Shown piece by piece: positions 18,562 through 29,755 of a stretch of 35,312 nt of DNA. The notes under the pieces were generated by a model. The model was not told the origin of the DNA, searched no databases, and saw nothing but the letters and a program-made list of their open reading frames with translations. A program made the translations under genes and the position numbers. The stretch covers positions 1,062,507 to 1,097,818 of the forward strand of contig BFEA01000013.1 in NCBI GenBank assembly GCA_003427395.1, written 5' to 3'. Numbering within the stretch: the first letter of the stretch is position 1; each line of letters opens with the position of its first letter. Origin of the DNA: Chara braunii (taxonomy: Eukaryota; Streptophyta; Charophyceae; Charales; Characeae).

Positions 18562-20857
18562 CAGCACCCACACTTGCCTCACAGTTGTTGAGGTTGTGAT
18601 GCTGCTCACTTACACTTCAAGTGCAGATGAGCTCCATCACATTGTGAGGGGCGGTGCTGCTGGAGGAGGAAGTGGAGGTCTGCAGAAGTGGAGAGTGGGG
18701 GAAGGGCAGCCATAGCCGGAGGTTGGGAGCTCACTGCCCCACCCCTGCGTTGGTGCTGTGGCCGGTAGGCTGCGTCTGGGGTCTGGTTGTACGACAAGTG
18801 GCGCACTTCGGGGAGGTGCTGTCCGTTTGGCCGCGCAACAACACCTTTTTTTTTATGTGGGCGGAGTTGTTGTCAGTTTGGCAGCACAGCAATGGTGTTA
18901 TGCTGAGGGAGGATATGTTGCCAAACTTTTTGGTGGCGGAGCGACATTCTGAAGGTAGGTGCCACCTGATTTACCGCACGGCATCGACAGTTCGTGTATG
19001 TGGGGAGGTGCTGCCCAGGTAACGGCACGCCGACGATGGTACTTTCAGTGGGGTCATGCTGCAAAATTTTAGGTCGTTAGCGTGCCGTCAACCTTTTGAG
19101 GGGAGGTGCCGCCGAAAATTGCGGCGATATTGATCTTTTTGTTGTCAAGCATTGGGCCGCCGTTATTTTTCTTTAGACCGCACAACTTGGCACGCGGCCA
19201 ACGGGGTTATTTGGGTACGTGCAATGATTGTTGGGGCTAGCGGCACTTGTGGTTTTCACCGGGGGCAACCTTTTTCTTTTTTGCGGCGCACGGTGCGAGC
19301 GATTTTTGAATTTGGGACCATCTGGTGCAGCTTGGCGCGAGAATAATATAGGACCACTTCCATTTTGGGACCAGGTAGTATTGAGTTTGGGATTGGGACG
19401 CAGGTACAGACTCGGTGATCAGAGGTGATTTAGGACTTGTGGTTGATTGGGACTGTCCTTGGGGGACATGGTGCCGTTGGGACTGTGTTGGGACCACGTG
19501 GGACTTGTAGGTGAGAGCACCCTCCTAGAGGGCTATCTCAATTGGGTCCTTTTTTGGTGGCCCGATTTTTGACCATTCGAGCATTCGAGAGAGGACGTGG
19601 ATTGCCTTTTGGTGGGAAGGCCGCAACTCGTGGAGTTGTGCGCCAATCTTTTGATGTACTATTTCACTCAAGGTCAGTTGATTGATTCAAACTCCCCTTC
19701 ACAGCTGTGTGAACCCACACTTGCTTGACCCTGTTCATTGAATCTTTTTTGAAAAGGCAAAGGAAATTGTGGGTTTGCATGTGAATGGAAAGGTCTGACT
19801 TGAGTATGGGATTGTACTGGTTTCTTTTGAACTTGTTTTCTTTGCATTTTGTGCAAGTAGGTAAAAAGGGATGCTTGAAAGGGAGATTGATTATGCCTAT
19901 AAGAGAAAAGGAAAAGGTTTTTTCTTGTTTTGCTTGACCCTTTCGCCGCCTGCATGTTAAAAGCACTTGTATTTTGAAGTGAATAATGTCAACGGGTATC
20001 GTAGAAATAAGAAAAAAAAAAACTCATCAATATAATGAAGATGAAGATAATCAGACTTCGTTTTTTTTCGAGGATTGACCTTTTCTATTCCGAATGACCT
20101 CTTCTTATACCCGTCCAGATGGTTCCCGTTTTTTATTTCCTCGGTCTCCTTTCGTCAAAGTTATCTTGAACTTTCAAAAAAACAAAAAGCAATTAAAATC
20201 TACTTGCGATGGACATGATTTCTCTTTAGGAAGCATCTGGGGCGAGGGTTCGTTGCTTTAGGAGTCGGCCCTGTTATCGGCTCGGAGTGCACCGTTCTAT
20301 GGGGGGTTAGTATGCCGATTCGGTGCAGATAGCCCAACTTCTGAGATTCGAGTCTTGTGCTCGGGTGAGCAGGAGTACCTCGGACCACTTCCTAGAGGGA
20401 GAGACATGCAACACTTCAAGTAATGCACCTAATCAAGAAGACTAATCTTAGGTCAGCGGAAGGGTGGAATGAATAATTTCAGCGGCATATCTCATCAAGT
20501 TAAATTGTGGCAGTTCGATTACCTTGTCGGTTGCATTGATGTTATTGTCAGTAGCCAATTCCTCGTTGGCGGTTGTATGAGCTTTTTGTGGAGGTCGACC
20601 CGGGGTGGTCGGGTTTTATTTCGATATTATGTTGTTGCATGTATTAAATGATGATTTAAATTCTTTCAATTATTGTTTTAGATTGGATATATATTCCTGT
20701 CGACTGTGGTCGACTCCTTTTGATGTAATTATATGTGGTTATAACTTTCTTTTGACCGTGTGTCTAAGGGACTAGGATTGAGGGACTGCCCTACTTGACC
20801 GGCGTATGGTTTGTACTTAGGAGATCAGCGCCCTAAGGAACGAACGACATTCGGGTC
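18562..20857. other. 2.3 kb without a recognisable gene
   Basis: Short open frames exist on both strands but none shows a known domain. A degenerate word GGGGAGGTGCTG recurs at about 18653, 18811, 19000 and 19098. The exact 7-mer TTGGGAC occurs six times at 19312-19494. From 19900 the sequence is AT-rich with A and T runs. A box-B-like word (GATTCGAGTC) at about 20345 is not enough for a tRNA or SINE call. Confidence 0.5.
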
Positions 20858-21180
20858 CGCTTGGCGTTTAACCAAGCGTTTCCTATACTGCAGCGAAATG
20901 AGGAAACACCCTCGGCTGACCTACCTCTGCAATTGCATTTAAAAGCCTTCGCACGTGGGTGAGTAGCTCGGTAGGGATACGCCCCTAAGGGTGGTAAAAG
21001 CCCCTTAGGGAAGGCAAGTTTTGCCCCGTAGGGGACCCCGGGAAGTACGGCTGGCGCACCCGGCTAGAGCGGCGAAGGAACGCCGCAACCACGACTACTT
21101 CAACGTCGTCTCCAAGTTGTGTCTTGTTTTTGTTTAGTCTACTCCTGGGCTCCCGCACTTTCTGAAAAAAGGCAGGAGCC
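20858..21180. repeat. Hairpin array ending exactly at the element C integrase break
   Basis: Stems: 20858-20878 (CGCTTGG/CCAAGCG), 20878-20907 (GTTTCCT/AGGAAAC), 20983-21010 (CCCTAAGGG/CCCTTAGGG), 21013-21025 (GGCAA/TTGCC), 21024-21034 (CCCC/GGGG), 21069-21086 (GCGGCG/CGCCGC) and 21148-21180 (GGCTCCCGC/GCAGGAGCC, one wobble). The last stem ends at 21180, and integrase text begins at 21181 on the minus strand. Confidence 0.8.
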
Positions 21181-21540
21181 GATGCGCTCAACACCTGTAT
21201 CCATGAAATCGATGGAAACTGACTCTCCGGGTCCTGCGGGGATAGGCAAGGGTCTGAGGAGACCTAAAGATGCCCATGTCATTGTCTTGTTACGCTGACA
21301 AACTTTACAACTACGAATATACTCTTATGCAGTCTGCCTTCATGCCAGGCTATGTGTACGACATCATGAGGTTGGCTAAAGCCTTTTGGCAGCCAAAGTG
21401 TCCTTTTGTATCATGGCATTCCCCTAGGATTACACTTTGGAATTCTTTATTATTGGTCACACAGTCTATCAATGACATTGGTCTTCTCAAAGAGGAGCCC
21501 GTTCGTGGCGCGATAATCTGGTTCATTATCAAGGGCTTCT
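21181..21540 (-). pseudogene. Element C integrase zinc finger and start of core
   Basis: The minus strand carries LILGECHDTKGHFG and QKALANLMMSYT (His-His part). The Cys pair near 21290-21305 is partly out of frame, followed by [20 protein letters not shown]. The first catalytic Asp (SIDFM) is present. After DTGVE the sequence turns into hairpin DNA at 21180. The rest of the catalytic core is absent, so no integration activity is possible from this copy. Confidence 0.8.
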
Positions 21541-22140
21541 TTTACTCTCTTTACTGAATCGTCGTAGATCGGATCCTGAACATATGCATCTTTTATATTT
21601 TGCTGCAGGTCCGCCCCTATGTCCAAGATAGTGCATTATCGCTCCAAAGTAATTTGCCCTTTCGCTTAGAGCGTCGGCTACCACATTGTACTTACCTTTA
21701 ACGGGTTTAAGTTCGAAGTCAAACTGGTCTATTTCAGCCGCCCGACTAGTCAACTTGGGCATCATCTTGGCTTGTGTCTTCAACCATCTCAAAGTTTTGT
21801 GGTGTGAGTAGACTTTAAAGTGTCTCCCAAGCAGGTAATGCCTCCAATGGTCTAGGGCCTACCTGAGAGCGTAGAGTTCCAGATCGTATGTCGAGGTTGC
21901 TACTTTTTTTTAGGGCAACCTAGCTGACATGAACTCTAGGGGTCTATAGTCGTTGTCGTCGTCTTGCTGTAATACAACACCTATACCACAGTGACTTGTG
22001 TTTGTAGTGACGACAAAGGCAATGAAGGATTGACTACCTTGAGGGTGGGGTACTCTACCAAGGCCTTCTTTAACTTCTTTAAGGCCAAGGTGCAATCTTG
22101 ATCCCACTTCCAAATTGCTTTCTTTTTTAGGAGTCTGCAA
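21529..22140 (-). pseudogene. Element C RNase H
   Basis: The start of the domain reads VVTTNTSHCGIGVVLQQ, so the first catalytic Asp (TTDAS in A and E) has become Asn. The later part gives RWLKTQAKMMPKLTS and FELKPVKGKYNVVADALSER. Two frames with stops between (around 21900) cover it. RNase H would remove the RNA strand during reverse transcription. The lost Asp and the stops make this copy inactive. Confidence 0.8.
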
Positions 22141-22242
22141 TAGTAGAGAAATTCCTCACAAACTGCCTATAATAGTTGGCCAGTCCTAAGAACGATCGCA
22201 ACTCAGTCAGAGTGCAAGGAGTTGGCCAGTCTCTAATCGCTG

Positions 22243-22851
22243 CTATCTCCCCGTCCTCTTTTGTCTTGGCCCACTCACACTTCTTTGCGTCGATTTTGAA
22301 GTCACCTCTCGCACCTTCCCCAAGATTTGCCTTAGATGGGCCTCATAGTCTTGGAGGGTCTTACTGAAAAGTAGAATATAATCTAGGTACACTAGTACAA
22401 ATCTATCTAGCCATGACCTAAACAAGTCGTTCATGCAGCGCTGAAATGTGGCTGGTGCATTAATTAGTCCAAAGGGCATCACTATAAACTCATAATGATC
22501 GTATCTAGTTCGATACACCGTCTTGTGCTGATCATCAGGGTGCACTTCTATTTGATATTCCGACTTCAAATCTATCTTGGTAAAGTACTTACAACCTTGC
22601 ACCCGATCCAACAAGTCGTCTATGCAGGGCAATGGTTCTGCGTTTTTGACAATTATGGCGTTCAGACTCCTGTAGTTTATACACATTCTTAGCTCTCCCT
22701 CTTTCTTGGGGACAAACAGAACAGGTGCACAAAAAGGAGACGAACTGCGTTTAATCCATCCTTTTTCGAGGAGCTCGTCTAATTGCTTGCACAACTCCTC
22801 CAACGCCTTGGGAGACTACAACTCCTCCAGCGCCTTGGGAGACTTTCTTTA
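22243..22851 (-). pseudogene. Element C reverse transcriptase, active site altered
   Basis: The motifs are well kept: [59 protein letters not shown] and VMPFGLINAPATFQ. The catalytic box at 22378-22389 reads YLDY instead of YLDD, removing the second metal-binding Asp. The start region contains a 27-bp tandem duplication (22791-22817 and 22818-22844), which repeats nine codons of the [10 protein letters not shown] segment. Thumb remnants lie at 22150-22242. Confidence 0.9.
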
Positions 22852-23209
22852 GACTGCTCCCTTAGGCGTTCAACTGCCAGGCTCTATCTCTATGCGATGT
22901 TGAATGGGTCTTGGTACTACCCTTAATGGTGCCTAAGACAAATCATTATACTTATTCAAAAAACTGGCGATAGTGGGATGGATTTCTTTCTCCTCTTTTG
23001 GCGGGTCGAATATTGGCCTAACATAGGTTACAAACACCTGTTCTTCAAGCTGCTCCTTAACGAGTCGTGTGAATGCAGGAGCGATGAGGCAGCAATGCGC
23101 GAGGGCTGTCTCTTATACACATCTAGATGTGTATAGCTGCTCCTTAACGAGTCGTGTGAATGCAGGAGCGATGAGGCAGCAATGCGCGAGGGAGTTGTCG
23201 ACTACTGAC
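22845..23209 (-). pseudogene. Element C protease-to-RT linker, with an artefactual join
   Basis: Homologous to the same linker in element E (shared CTAACATAGGTTACAAA). The interval contains a mate-pair adapter (23106-23135) and a duplicated 57-base stretch, so its real length is shorter by about 87 bases. Confidence 0.6.
23049..23192. other. Assembly artefact: Nextera/Tn5 junction adapter between two copies of one 57-bp sequence
   Basis: Positions 23106-23135 contain the 19-base Tn5 mosaic end CTGTCTCTTATACACATCT followed by 11 bases of its reverse complement, which is the Nextera mate-pair circularisation junction. The 57 bases before it (23049-23105) are repeated identically after it (23136-23192). 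This is library sequence left in the assembly beside a gap and has no biological meaning. Confidence 0.97.
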
Positions 23210-24059
23210 NNNNNNNNNNNNNNNNNNNNNNNNNNNNNNNNNNNNNNNNNNNNNNNNNNNNNNNNNNNNNNNNNNNNNNNNNNNNNNNNNNNNNNNNNNN
23301 NNNNNNNNNNNNNNNNNNNNNNNNNNNNNNNNNNNNNNNNNNNNNNNNNNNNNNNNNNNNNNNNNNNNNNNNNNNNNNNNNNNNNNNNNNNNNNNNNNNN
23401 NNNNNNNNNNNNNNNNNNNNNNNNNNNNNNNNNNNNNNNNNNNNNNNNNNNNNNNNNNNNNNNNNNNNNNNNNNNNNNNNNNNNNNNNNNNNNNNNNNNN
23501 NNNNNNNNNNNNNNNNNNNNNNNNNNNNNNNNNNNNNNNNNNNNNNNNNNNNNNNNNNNNNNNNNNNNNNNNNNNNNNNNNNNNNNNNNNNNNNNNNNNN
23601 NNNNNNNNNNNNNNNNNNNNNNNNNNNNNNNNNNNNNNNNNNNNNNNNNNNNNNNNNNNNNNNNNNNNNNNNNNNNNNNNNNNNNNNNNNNNNNNNNNNN
23701 NNNNNNNNNNNNNNNNNNNNNNNNNNNNNNNNNNNNNNNNNNNNNNNNNNNNNNNNNNNNNNNNNNNNNNNNNNNNNNNNNNNNNNNNNNNNNNNNNNNN
23801 NNNNNNNNNNNNNNNNNNNNNNNNNNNNNNNNNNNNNNNNNNNNNNNNNNNNNNNNNNNNNNNNNNNNNNNNNNNNNNNNNNNNNNNNNNNNNNNNNNNN
23901 NNNNNNNNNNNNNNNNNNNNNNNNNNNNNNNNNNNNNNNNNNNNNNNNNNNNNNNNNNNNNNNNNNNNNNNNNNNNNNNNNNNNNNNNNNNNNNNNNNNN
24001 NNNNNNNNNNNNNNNNNNNNNNNNNNNNNNNNNNNNNNNNNNNNNNNNNNNNNNNNNNN
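23210..24059. other. Assembly gap, 850 N
   Basis: A run of 850 N covers most of the element C protease C-terminal half and linker. The open frames that cross it are meaningless. Confidence 0.99.
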
Positions 24060-24300
24060 TCTAGGTGAAAAGTACGTCTGGACTCCCTCTACGTATTCCT
24101 TGACTCGCGTTGTGCGGTTGTCTGCGAGGATGCTCACTACATGTTCTTTCAACTTTTGGACCTTGAGGCCTAGCCTCAACTTCTTCAGCGCCTTGTGACT
24201 GATGTAACTACTGGTGGCCCCAGTGTCTATAAGGGCCCTTACTCTAGCTCTAAAAATCTCTTTGTCTCCTAATAGGAGTTGCCCCTTTCCATCCTTTTAT
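24060..24300 (-). pseudogene. Element C retropepsin-like protease, N-terminal part
   Basis: The catalytic D-T-G is intact at 24219-24227 in the context LIDTGATSSYISHKALKK, followed by LRLGLKVQKLKEHVVSILAD and TTRVKEYVEGVQTYF up to the gap. A short direct duplication (24269-24296 and 24306-24333, offset 37 bases) lies at its upstream edge and shifts the frame. The rest of the domain is hidden by N. Confidence 0.8.
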
Positions 24301-24437
24301 GTTTGCTAATAGGAGTTGCCATTTTCCATCCTTCTTCATCTTGGCCCAGTCTTGCCTCCTTTCCTTCAATTCTTCAGCTAAGACTGCGAGGGAAGCGCCT
24401 AGAGAGACTCTAACACAAGCAGTCTTTGGGCAGCTAG

Positions 24438-26426
24438 CTAGGCACTGGCCACCAACCTCTGCAATGGAGACACGTGGAGCGGGAGTTTTTGCTTGTGCGC
24501 ACGCTCATCTCCACTTATTTCTGGGGTAGGGGCAGTTGCTACCTCTACTGGCGGTTGCCTTTTGCTGCCCAGATGCAGTATTGCGGAACCCCCTATACCT
24601 CGGGTAGAACTTGATGATGTGCTCAGGCTCGCCACAGAACACACACTGGTACTTTCCAATGTCCTGCCAGACATTCTGATTAACATTAAGGGTTTCCCAA
24701 GGTCTGCCTTCAGGTCGTCCAAGGTGCCATGCACCCCTTCTGGGAGGTGATCGACTGGGACTAGGATGGTTAATTGGGGGACCTTGACCTCTTCCTGCCG
24801 CTTGGCGGTCTTTATTGTCGCCAAACCCCTCGCCACCTCGTCCACGACCACCTGAGGCTTGGCCACCCTTGCCTTGGCCTCGTCGTCCTCCTTACGGCCT
24901 CCCTCCGGCCGCAACAGTTGCGTAAGAACTCCCTTGCTCTACCCTACCATCCTCCTCCTTTAGCCCCCACGCTATATCGGTGTAGGGGACTTCTTCTGCA
25001 CCACCTTCCTCCATTGTTAGGATAAGATTATCCTTGGCCTTGACCTGGCCAGAGATGGTGCGACCTTTCCACTTCTTGCCCTTTGCTAAGTCCTTATGCT
25101 TGAAAGTGGTCATAGCCTGGGCGGCAAAAGCAACGACCTCTCTACTAAGGAGGTCGTACGTCATCCTTGGTTGTTGCTTTTTAGCGAAGAAATGCCCTTG
25201 CACTTGCTCCGGCAGCACGTGGTAAAAGAGCTGAATGAGTTGTGCTTCAATCACTCCATGCACGGGTATCGCAATAAGCTCATCCATAGTGGTCTTTAGG
25301 GCATGTGCACTTCGCCATTGCCGCGTGTAAATCATTTGGAGCTTGTCAGACGCCCTTATCCCACTAGTGACGTCTGCGAAGCATTCTCGCAGTGCAGTGA
25401 GAAAATTGCTGAGGTTTGTGATGGCGGAATAGGTAACCATATCATTATCGTAGTGAGCGACGCGTGCGAGCGACCTTGCAAAGCTGGTCGCTTCTTCTCT
25501 CAAATCCTGAAAGACTATTAGGACATGGTCATCCTACAAATGCATGTAGGACTTAACATTGGCTTCCCAATTGTCAAAGTCCTCCCCCTTATTTTCGTTG
25601 TATGGCTCGGGGAAACAGATCTTGACCCTTTCGCGGCGGGGTCGGACCTCTTCTTCCTTGGGGACTGCTATTTTGGCACCCTCTATTGCGCTCGTACAAA
25701 ACTTTTATGTCCTCCCAATCGTGTTTCGCAATTCGTCGACGATATAAGTCGTCAATCCTGAGCAAAATCTCGGAATCCGCCTCGTACGGACTCAAGCGCT
25801 ATATCTTGCCCCCAGATATGTTTAAGCATTCATGTCGCGCAGTTAGGATGGGCTCCACACTGCGGGACACATTGTCAATTTTTTTCCCCAACTCTGTTTC
25901 TTTGCCTATCTTCCCAGTCGTGTCTTTGCCGCCTTCAATTCTTTATCCATTTTGTCCGCCACCTCCAAGCACCTTGTCCTCTCTTGCGCAAGGCGCAACT
26001 TCCACTCAAGTTGTTTCTCTTGTTCCCTCGCTTGTCGACGCAAGGGATCCCTCTCTCCTTCCAACTCTACTCTTACCACCCCCCTTTCAGCCTGGGGAAC
26101 CATTAACTCAACTTCTTTGTCCTCTCCTATGGATAAATTAGCCACCCATTCTTTTACTGACTTCGCCACTGCTTTTGGTGGGGCCATACTGGAACTCGCT
26201 TCCCCTCTTCTCTGCAACAGGGCCTCTTTTTCTTCAACTTCTTCTTCTTCTATTTCTGCCTCCACAGCAGCCAACTTTGCGTCTTGCTCCTTCCATTTTT
26301 CCATTTCCTCCTCCATGTGCTTCTTCTTGGTTGCGTCTTCTTCCAAAAGGGTCAATCTCTTGGCCTAACGGATCAACTCCTTCTCCATCTTCTCCCTCTT
26401 TTCGCGGAGAATTGCAGCAGCCCTCT
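24438..26426 (-). pseudogene. Element C gag, main part
   Basis: It resumes after element B with AAAILREKREKMEKELIR, then an in-frame TAG near 26366. A coiled coil follows (25906-26355, Glu/Lys-rich). The capsid-like domain (24892-25503) has FADVTSGIRASDKLQMIY, WRSAHALKTTMDELIAIP and KGRTISGQVKA, nearly the same as element E. The zinc knuckle (24604-24645) reads CVFCGEPEHIIKFY, with the last Cys replaced by Tyr. The basic linker 24650-24914 is out of frame. Gag of this family forms the particle and binds RNA. Confidence 0.85.
26422..26426. repeat. Target site duplication of element B, left copy
   Basis: CCTCT directly before the left LTR (26427). The same five bases follow the right LTR (31275-31279). 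Five bases is the usual length for Ty3/Gypsy integration. Confidence 0.9.
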
Positions 26427-26791
26427 TGTGACGGACCCGCTGGGATGGCAGTCCGGCAGGATCAAGACGAAGGGTTGAGGGGGGAGGAGATGGAGATGGA
26501 GCTGGAAGGGACAGTGCAGAGCTGATGCGAACTCAACATGCACGTACTCCAAAAGTGCAGAATGAAGAAGATCCAAAAAACAGACTGCAACTGGGGTATA
26601 CCTCCAGCGGACTGGCTGGACTGGACTCGACTGGCTTGGCCTGGTACCGACAGTGGTACCGGACAGGACTTGAATGGACTGAAACAACACACGACCTATG
26701 GGGTCAGGCCACGGCCTGGTCCCACTGGCCGAACAGGCAAATAGCCGAGTAGGCCCTGGCTGTAGGCTAGGGCAGCTAGAGGCCCGTTGCA
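26427..26791 (-). repeat. 3' LTR of element B
   Basis: Aligns with 30914-31274 from TGTGACGGACCC to the terminal CA. It shares AAGACGAAGGGTTGAGG and GCACGTACTCCAAAAGTGC and differs by roughly 12 percent, including small indels. The boundary at 26791 is set by the end of this homology. Confidence 0.9.
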
Positions 26792-27459
26792 CGATCCTCA
26801 GACCTGTAGTGGATCGCAAGAGCCAGAAACACGCTATTCGCAAAAGCAGCGGAACTCTACAATAAAGAAAGTTGAAAAATCTAGGATACGGAGTCCATGC
26901 GATGCAGCTAAGCTACATAATGTTAAATGAAAAGCAAATGTCTGGTATACACATCCTAGTTAACAACAGAAAATTAAATATAGCAACACACAATCCAAAA
27001 ATCTTGGAGGCAATTGCCTCAGTGCTGGAAGGAAAAAGAACAATATGTCAAAAGTAATGTCTTGTCGCTGAACCACTAAGAGTGGGATGGTCTCAGAGGG
27101 GGTGAATGCAGCCTAAGAATCGAAACTCCTAAGGGCAGTCACACACGAAGGTGGGATAGGTCATCAAGCTCAGGGTGAGAGAGTGGTAGCGAAGCAAAAC
27201 CAATGACCCATCAAGGCGGGTAATGCGCGATGAAAGGGTGACACCATGCGGGGTCGACTATGAAAGGGGAGCCTGGAAGAGGGTGGTCATATGCCTAACT
27301 GAAGGCATGCATTGGTCAGCACTAGGGTGACGAGGGACGCAGTGGGTGAGGGAATCATGCACACAACTGATTAACTGGAAGGGAGCTAGATCTGGGAGCA
27401 GGGAAGCCAAGATAACGCTACGGTCCCAATGCCTATGCGATACCAAGGGAGAGCCCAAC
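26792..27459. other. 3' untranslated interior of element B
   Basis: Lies between the chromodomain end and the 3' LTR. It is AT-rich with no recognisable domain. No purine tract is visible next to the LTR on the minus strand. Confidence 0.5.
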
Positions 27460-28020
27460 TCAGGGAGACCCAACTAAGTGAGAACCGTCTTGCGACACAT
27501 GCAAGGGAATGTACAGGGTAGGGTGGTGGCGTGAAGTAGTCACGTCCAAAGTAGTTGAAGCCGATAAGATGGCTGAAGTCGATAAGGTAGTTGGAGTCAT
27601 CGAAGTGGTCGATGACGCCAATGAAGTAGGAGTCAAGTCGATGTCGAAGCAGAGCCGCAAAACGCTGACATCCAGAAGAAGTTGATGATGGAGTACCTGA
27701 AGGTGTGAGTCAATAGGGAGGAGTAGGTGATTAGAGTGTCGATCGTCGAGACGCCGAGGGCGTCGATGAGTGCGCTGCGGGCGCGCGGAGGCGTCGGTCT
27801 GCTGCTGAAGAATGGCCTCAGAGGGAGCGGGCTCGTCCTCAGCAATCTCCTCAGCCGAAGGAGGATGAAAAGGGTCAGTTCGCTGAGTAGGAGCAAATGT
27901 CTCAGCACGACGAGCACGGTCATATGCACGTCGGACGTGCTCCAAGTGCTCGAGGGGCTCCCACATAGCCTCCTCATCAGGATAGCCCTTCCAACCCACA
28001 AGGTGCACCATGCGTGTAGA
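27460..28020 (-). pseudogene. Element B chromodomain and C-terminal tail
   Basis: The minus strand begins LVGWKGYPDEEAMWEPLEHLEHVR, a clear chromodomain core with the aromatic residues and the WEP motif. Fused to the end of integrase, this defines chromoviruses, whose chromodomain directs integration by binding histone marks. An acidic and proline/Ser/Thr-rich tail follows (27460-27900), partly low complexity. The N-terminal strand of the chromodomain (28020-28150) is out of frame. Elements A and E do not show this domain. Confidence 0.85.
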
Positions 28021-28350
28021 GGTATCGTCGGTAACTCGGCGAAATACGACGTCGGAAACCGGGCTACATCGGTTTGGTCGTCTGCCCGCCCGCGTGCCGA
28101 AGTGTCGATGAACGAGAGGAGTGTTGGATCCGACGTCGATTGTCTATGATGATATCTTTGACGGTGAACGTGCGATTGGGGGCTACCTGTCGGAGATTAC
28201 TGCACCATGTCGTCGACGTTATCTTGGTCGTGAAGGTACCTGTCGGCGGCGACTATTTCATTCCTAATCAATTGAAAAATGTCGCCCGTCCCCTTTCTGG
28301 ACGCTGCCGGCCACTGGGCAGCGACCAAAGAGTTCCGATGAACTCGACTC

Positions 28351-29510
28351 CTATCTCAGCGGAGGAGACAGCGTAACGACGAACTCCTCGTGACAATCCG
28401 CCATGATAGGTGGAGGGCGCTCATAAGGACGTCCGACAAAGCACTCGGGCGGTCTGCGATAAGGACGCAACAAGGAGACGTGGTAAACATCATGTACGCG
28501 AGCCTTTTGAAGGTAATCAGGTAGCTTCACAAGGAAGTTGACCGGACTAGCGGCAATATTAGAACCGACGGCCTGAAGGATGCGGCATGGACCAAAGAAG
28601 TGATGCCTAAACTTGCGAAGCGTATCCGCTTCGAGCTGCAAGTGGCGTGCGTCGACGAGCACATCGTCCCCGACTTTGAATGGATGATCCATTCGTGATC
28701 GGGTCGCTCGTGCCGCCATGCGAGTCTGAGAGTCAGCTAGACTCTCGTGTGCGCGCTCCATAGTCGTCGCCATGTGGGCGATCCAGTCGTCAAGTGCAGG
28801 ACAACGAGTGTCTGGGCGCAACCTCGACGGTGGTAGGAAATCCGCGGGTACGTGAGGGTGGTAGCCGAGGTCGCAATAGAATGGCAACATCCCCGTGGCT
28901 GGCGAAACACCTCGTGGTTGTATGCAATCTCCACGTGGGCTAAGTGTAAGTCCCATTGCTGGTCACCTCTAAAACTTTCAGAGGATATTACTGAGAGTTT
29001 TATTGGTGACCTTAGTCTGACCATTCGTCTGAGGGTGGTAAGACGATGAGAAGCGGAGCTGGATCTGTACACCTCGTGTAGGCGTCCCCAGAATGTGCAG
29101 GTAAAGTGCGGGTCACGGTCGGAGATGATGCTCCGAGGTAAGCCGTGATATCTCACGACTCGGTCGAAGACGATGTCGGCGACCTCACGAGCGCTAATGC
29201 GATATCGGCATGGGACAAAACGTGCACACTTCGTGAAGTGATCGACAACGACCAAGATAACATCATGACCGCGCCTTTAGGTGGAAGAAGGGGACCAATG
29301 AAATTGATTGAGATGAACTGCCAACAACCCTCGGGTATGGGTAGGGGTTGAAGTAACCCATTCGGAAGGTGGTTCGCACTGTTCACCTCCTGGCAGGTAG
29401 GACAGTCCTGGATGTAGGCTTTGACATAGTCCTTGGACTTCGGTCAGACGTATAGGTGGCAAACACGAGCCAACGTCTTGTGGAAGCCCATATGACCAGC
29501 AGCGGCCTGG
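28351..29510 (-). pseudogene. Element B integrase (zinc finger, core, GPY/F module)
   Basis: The zinc finger is recognisable near 29400-29510 (GHMGFHKTLARV, then CPTCQEVN). The core begins ISINFIGPL, where the first catalytic Asp (usually SIDF) is Asn. The second Asp is kept (IISDRDPHFT). The third position reads QTNGQTKVTNKTL, with Lys for the catalytic Glu. The end of the core (LHLAHVEIAYN) and the GPY/F module (FFGPCRILQAVG, PVNFLVKLPDYL, VYHVSLLRPY) are clear. Frameshifts near 29255 and 28900 divide it into three frames. Two of three catalytic residues are gone. Confidence 0.85.
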
Positions 29511-29755
29511 TCATGGAACACTGCTACGGCCTGGACGCGAAGCTGTCCAGTGGAGGGAACGCAGATACGTGGTTCTAGCTGACCAGTATACGAGACCGTT
29601 CTTCCTGAGGGAGTATGAAGGAACGGTCTTGCAATGTCGCGTGGATGACGCGATAATCGAGGTAGTGGCGGTACTGAATGGGATATGTGTCGATCACCGA
29701 CTGATCAACAGTGGTGATGGAGATGGCAGGAAGATGAATGGGTTTCTGGTTGTGA

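Noticed and set aside
20325-20370. SINE-like promoter (GATTCGAGTC with a TAGCCCAAC word before it)
   Set aside because: Box A is too weak, and there is no tail or target duplication.
23106-23135. Perfect palindrome-like sequence as a natural transposon end
   Set aside because: It is the Tn5 mosaic end used in Nextera libraries, with an identical duplicated flank, so it is an artefact.
23069-24179. Long open frames across the N run on both strands
   Set aside because: They exist only because N is translated as unknown residues.
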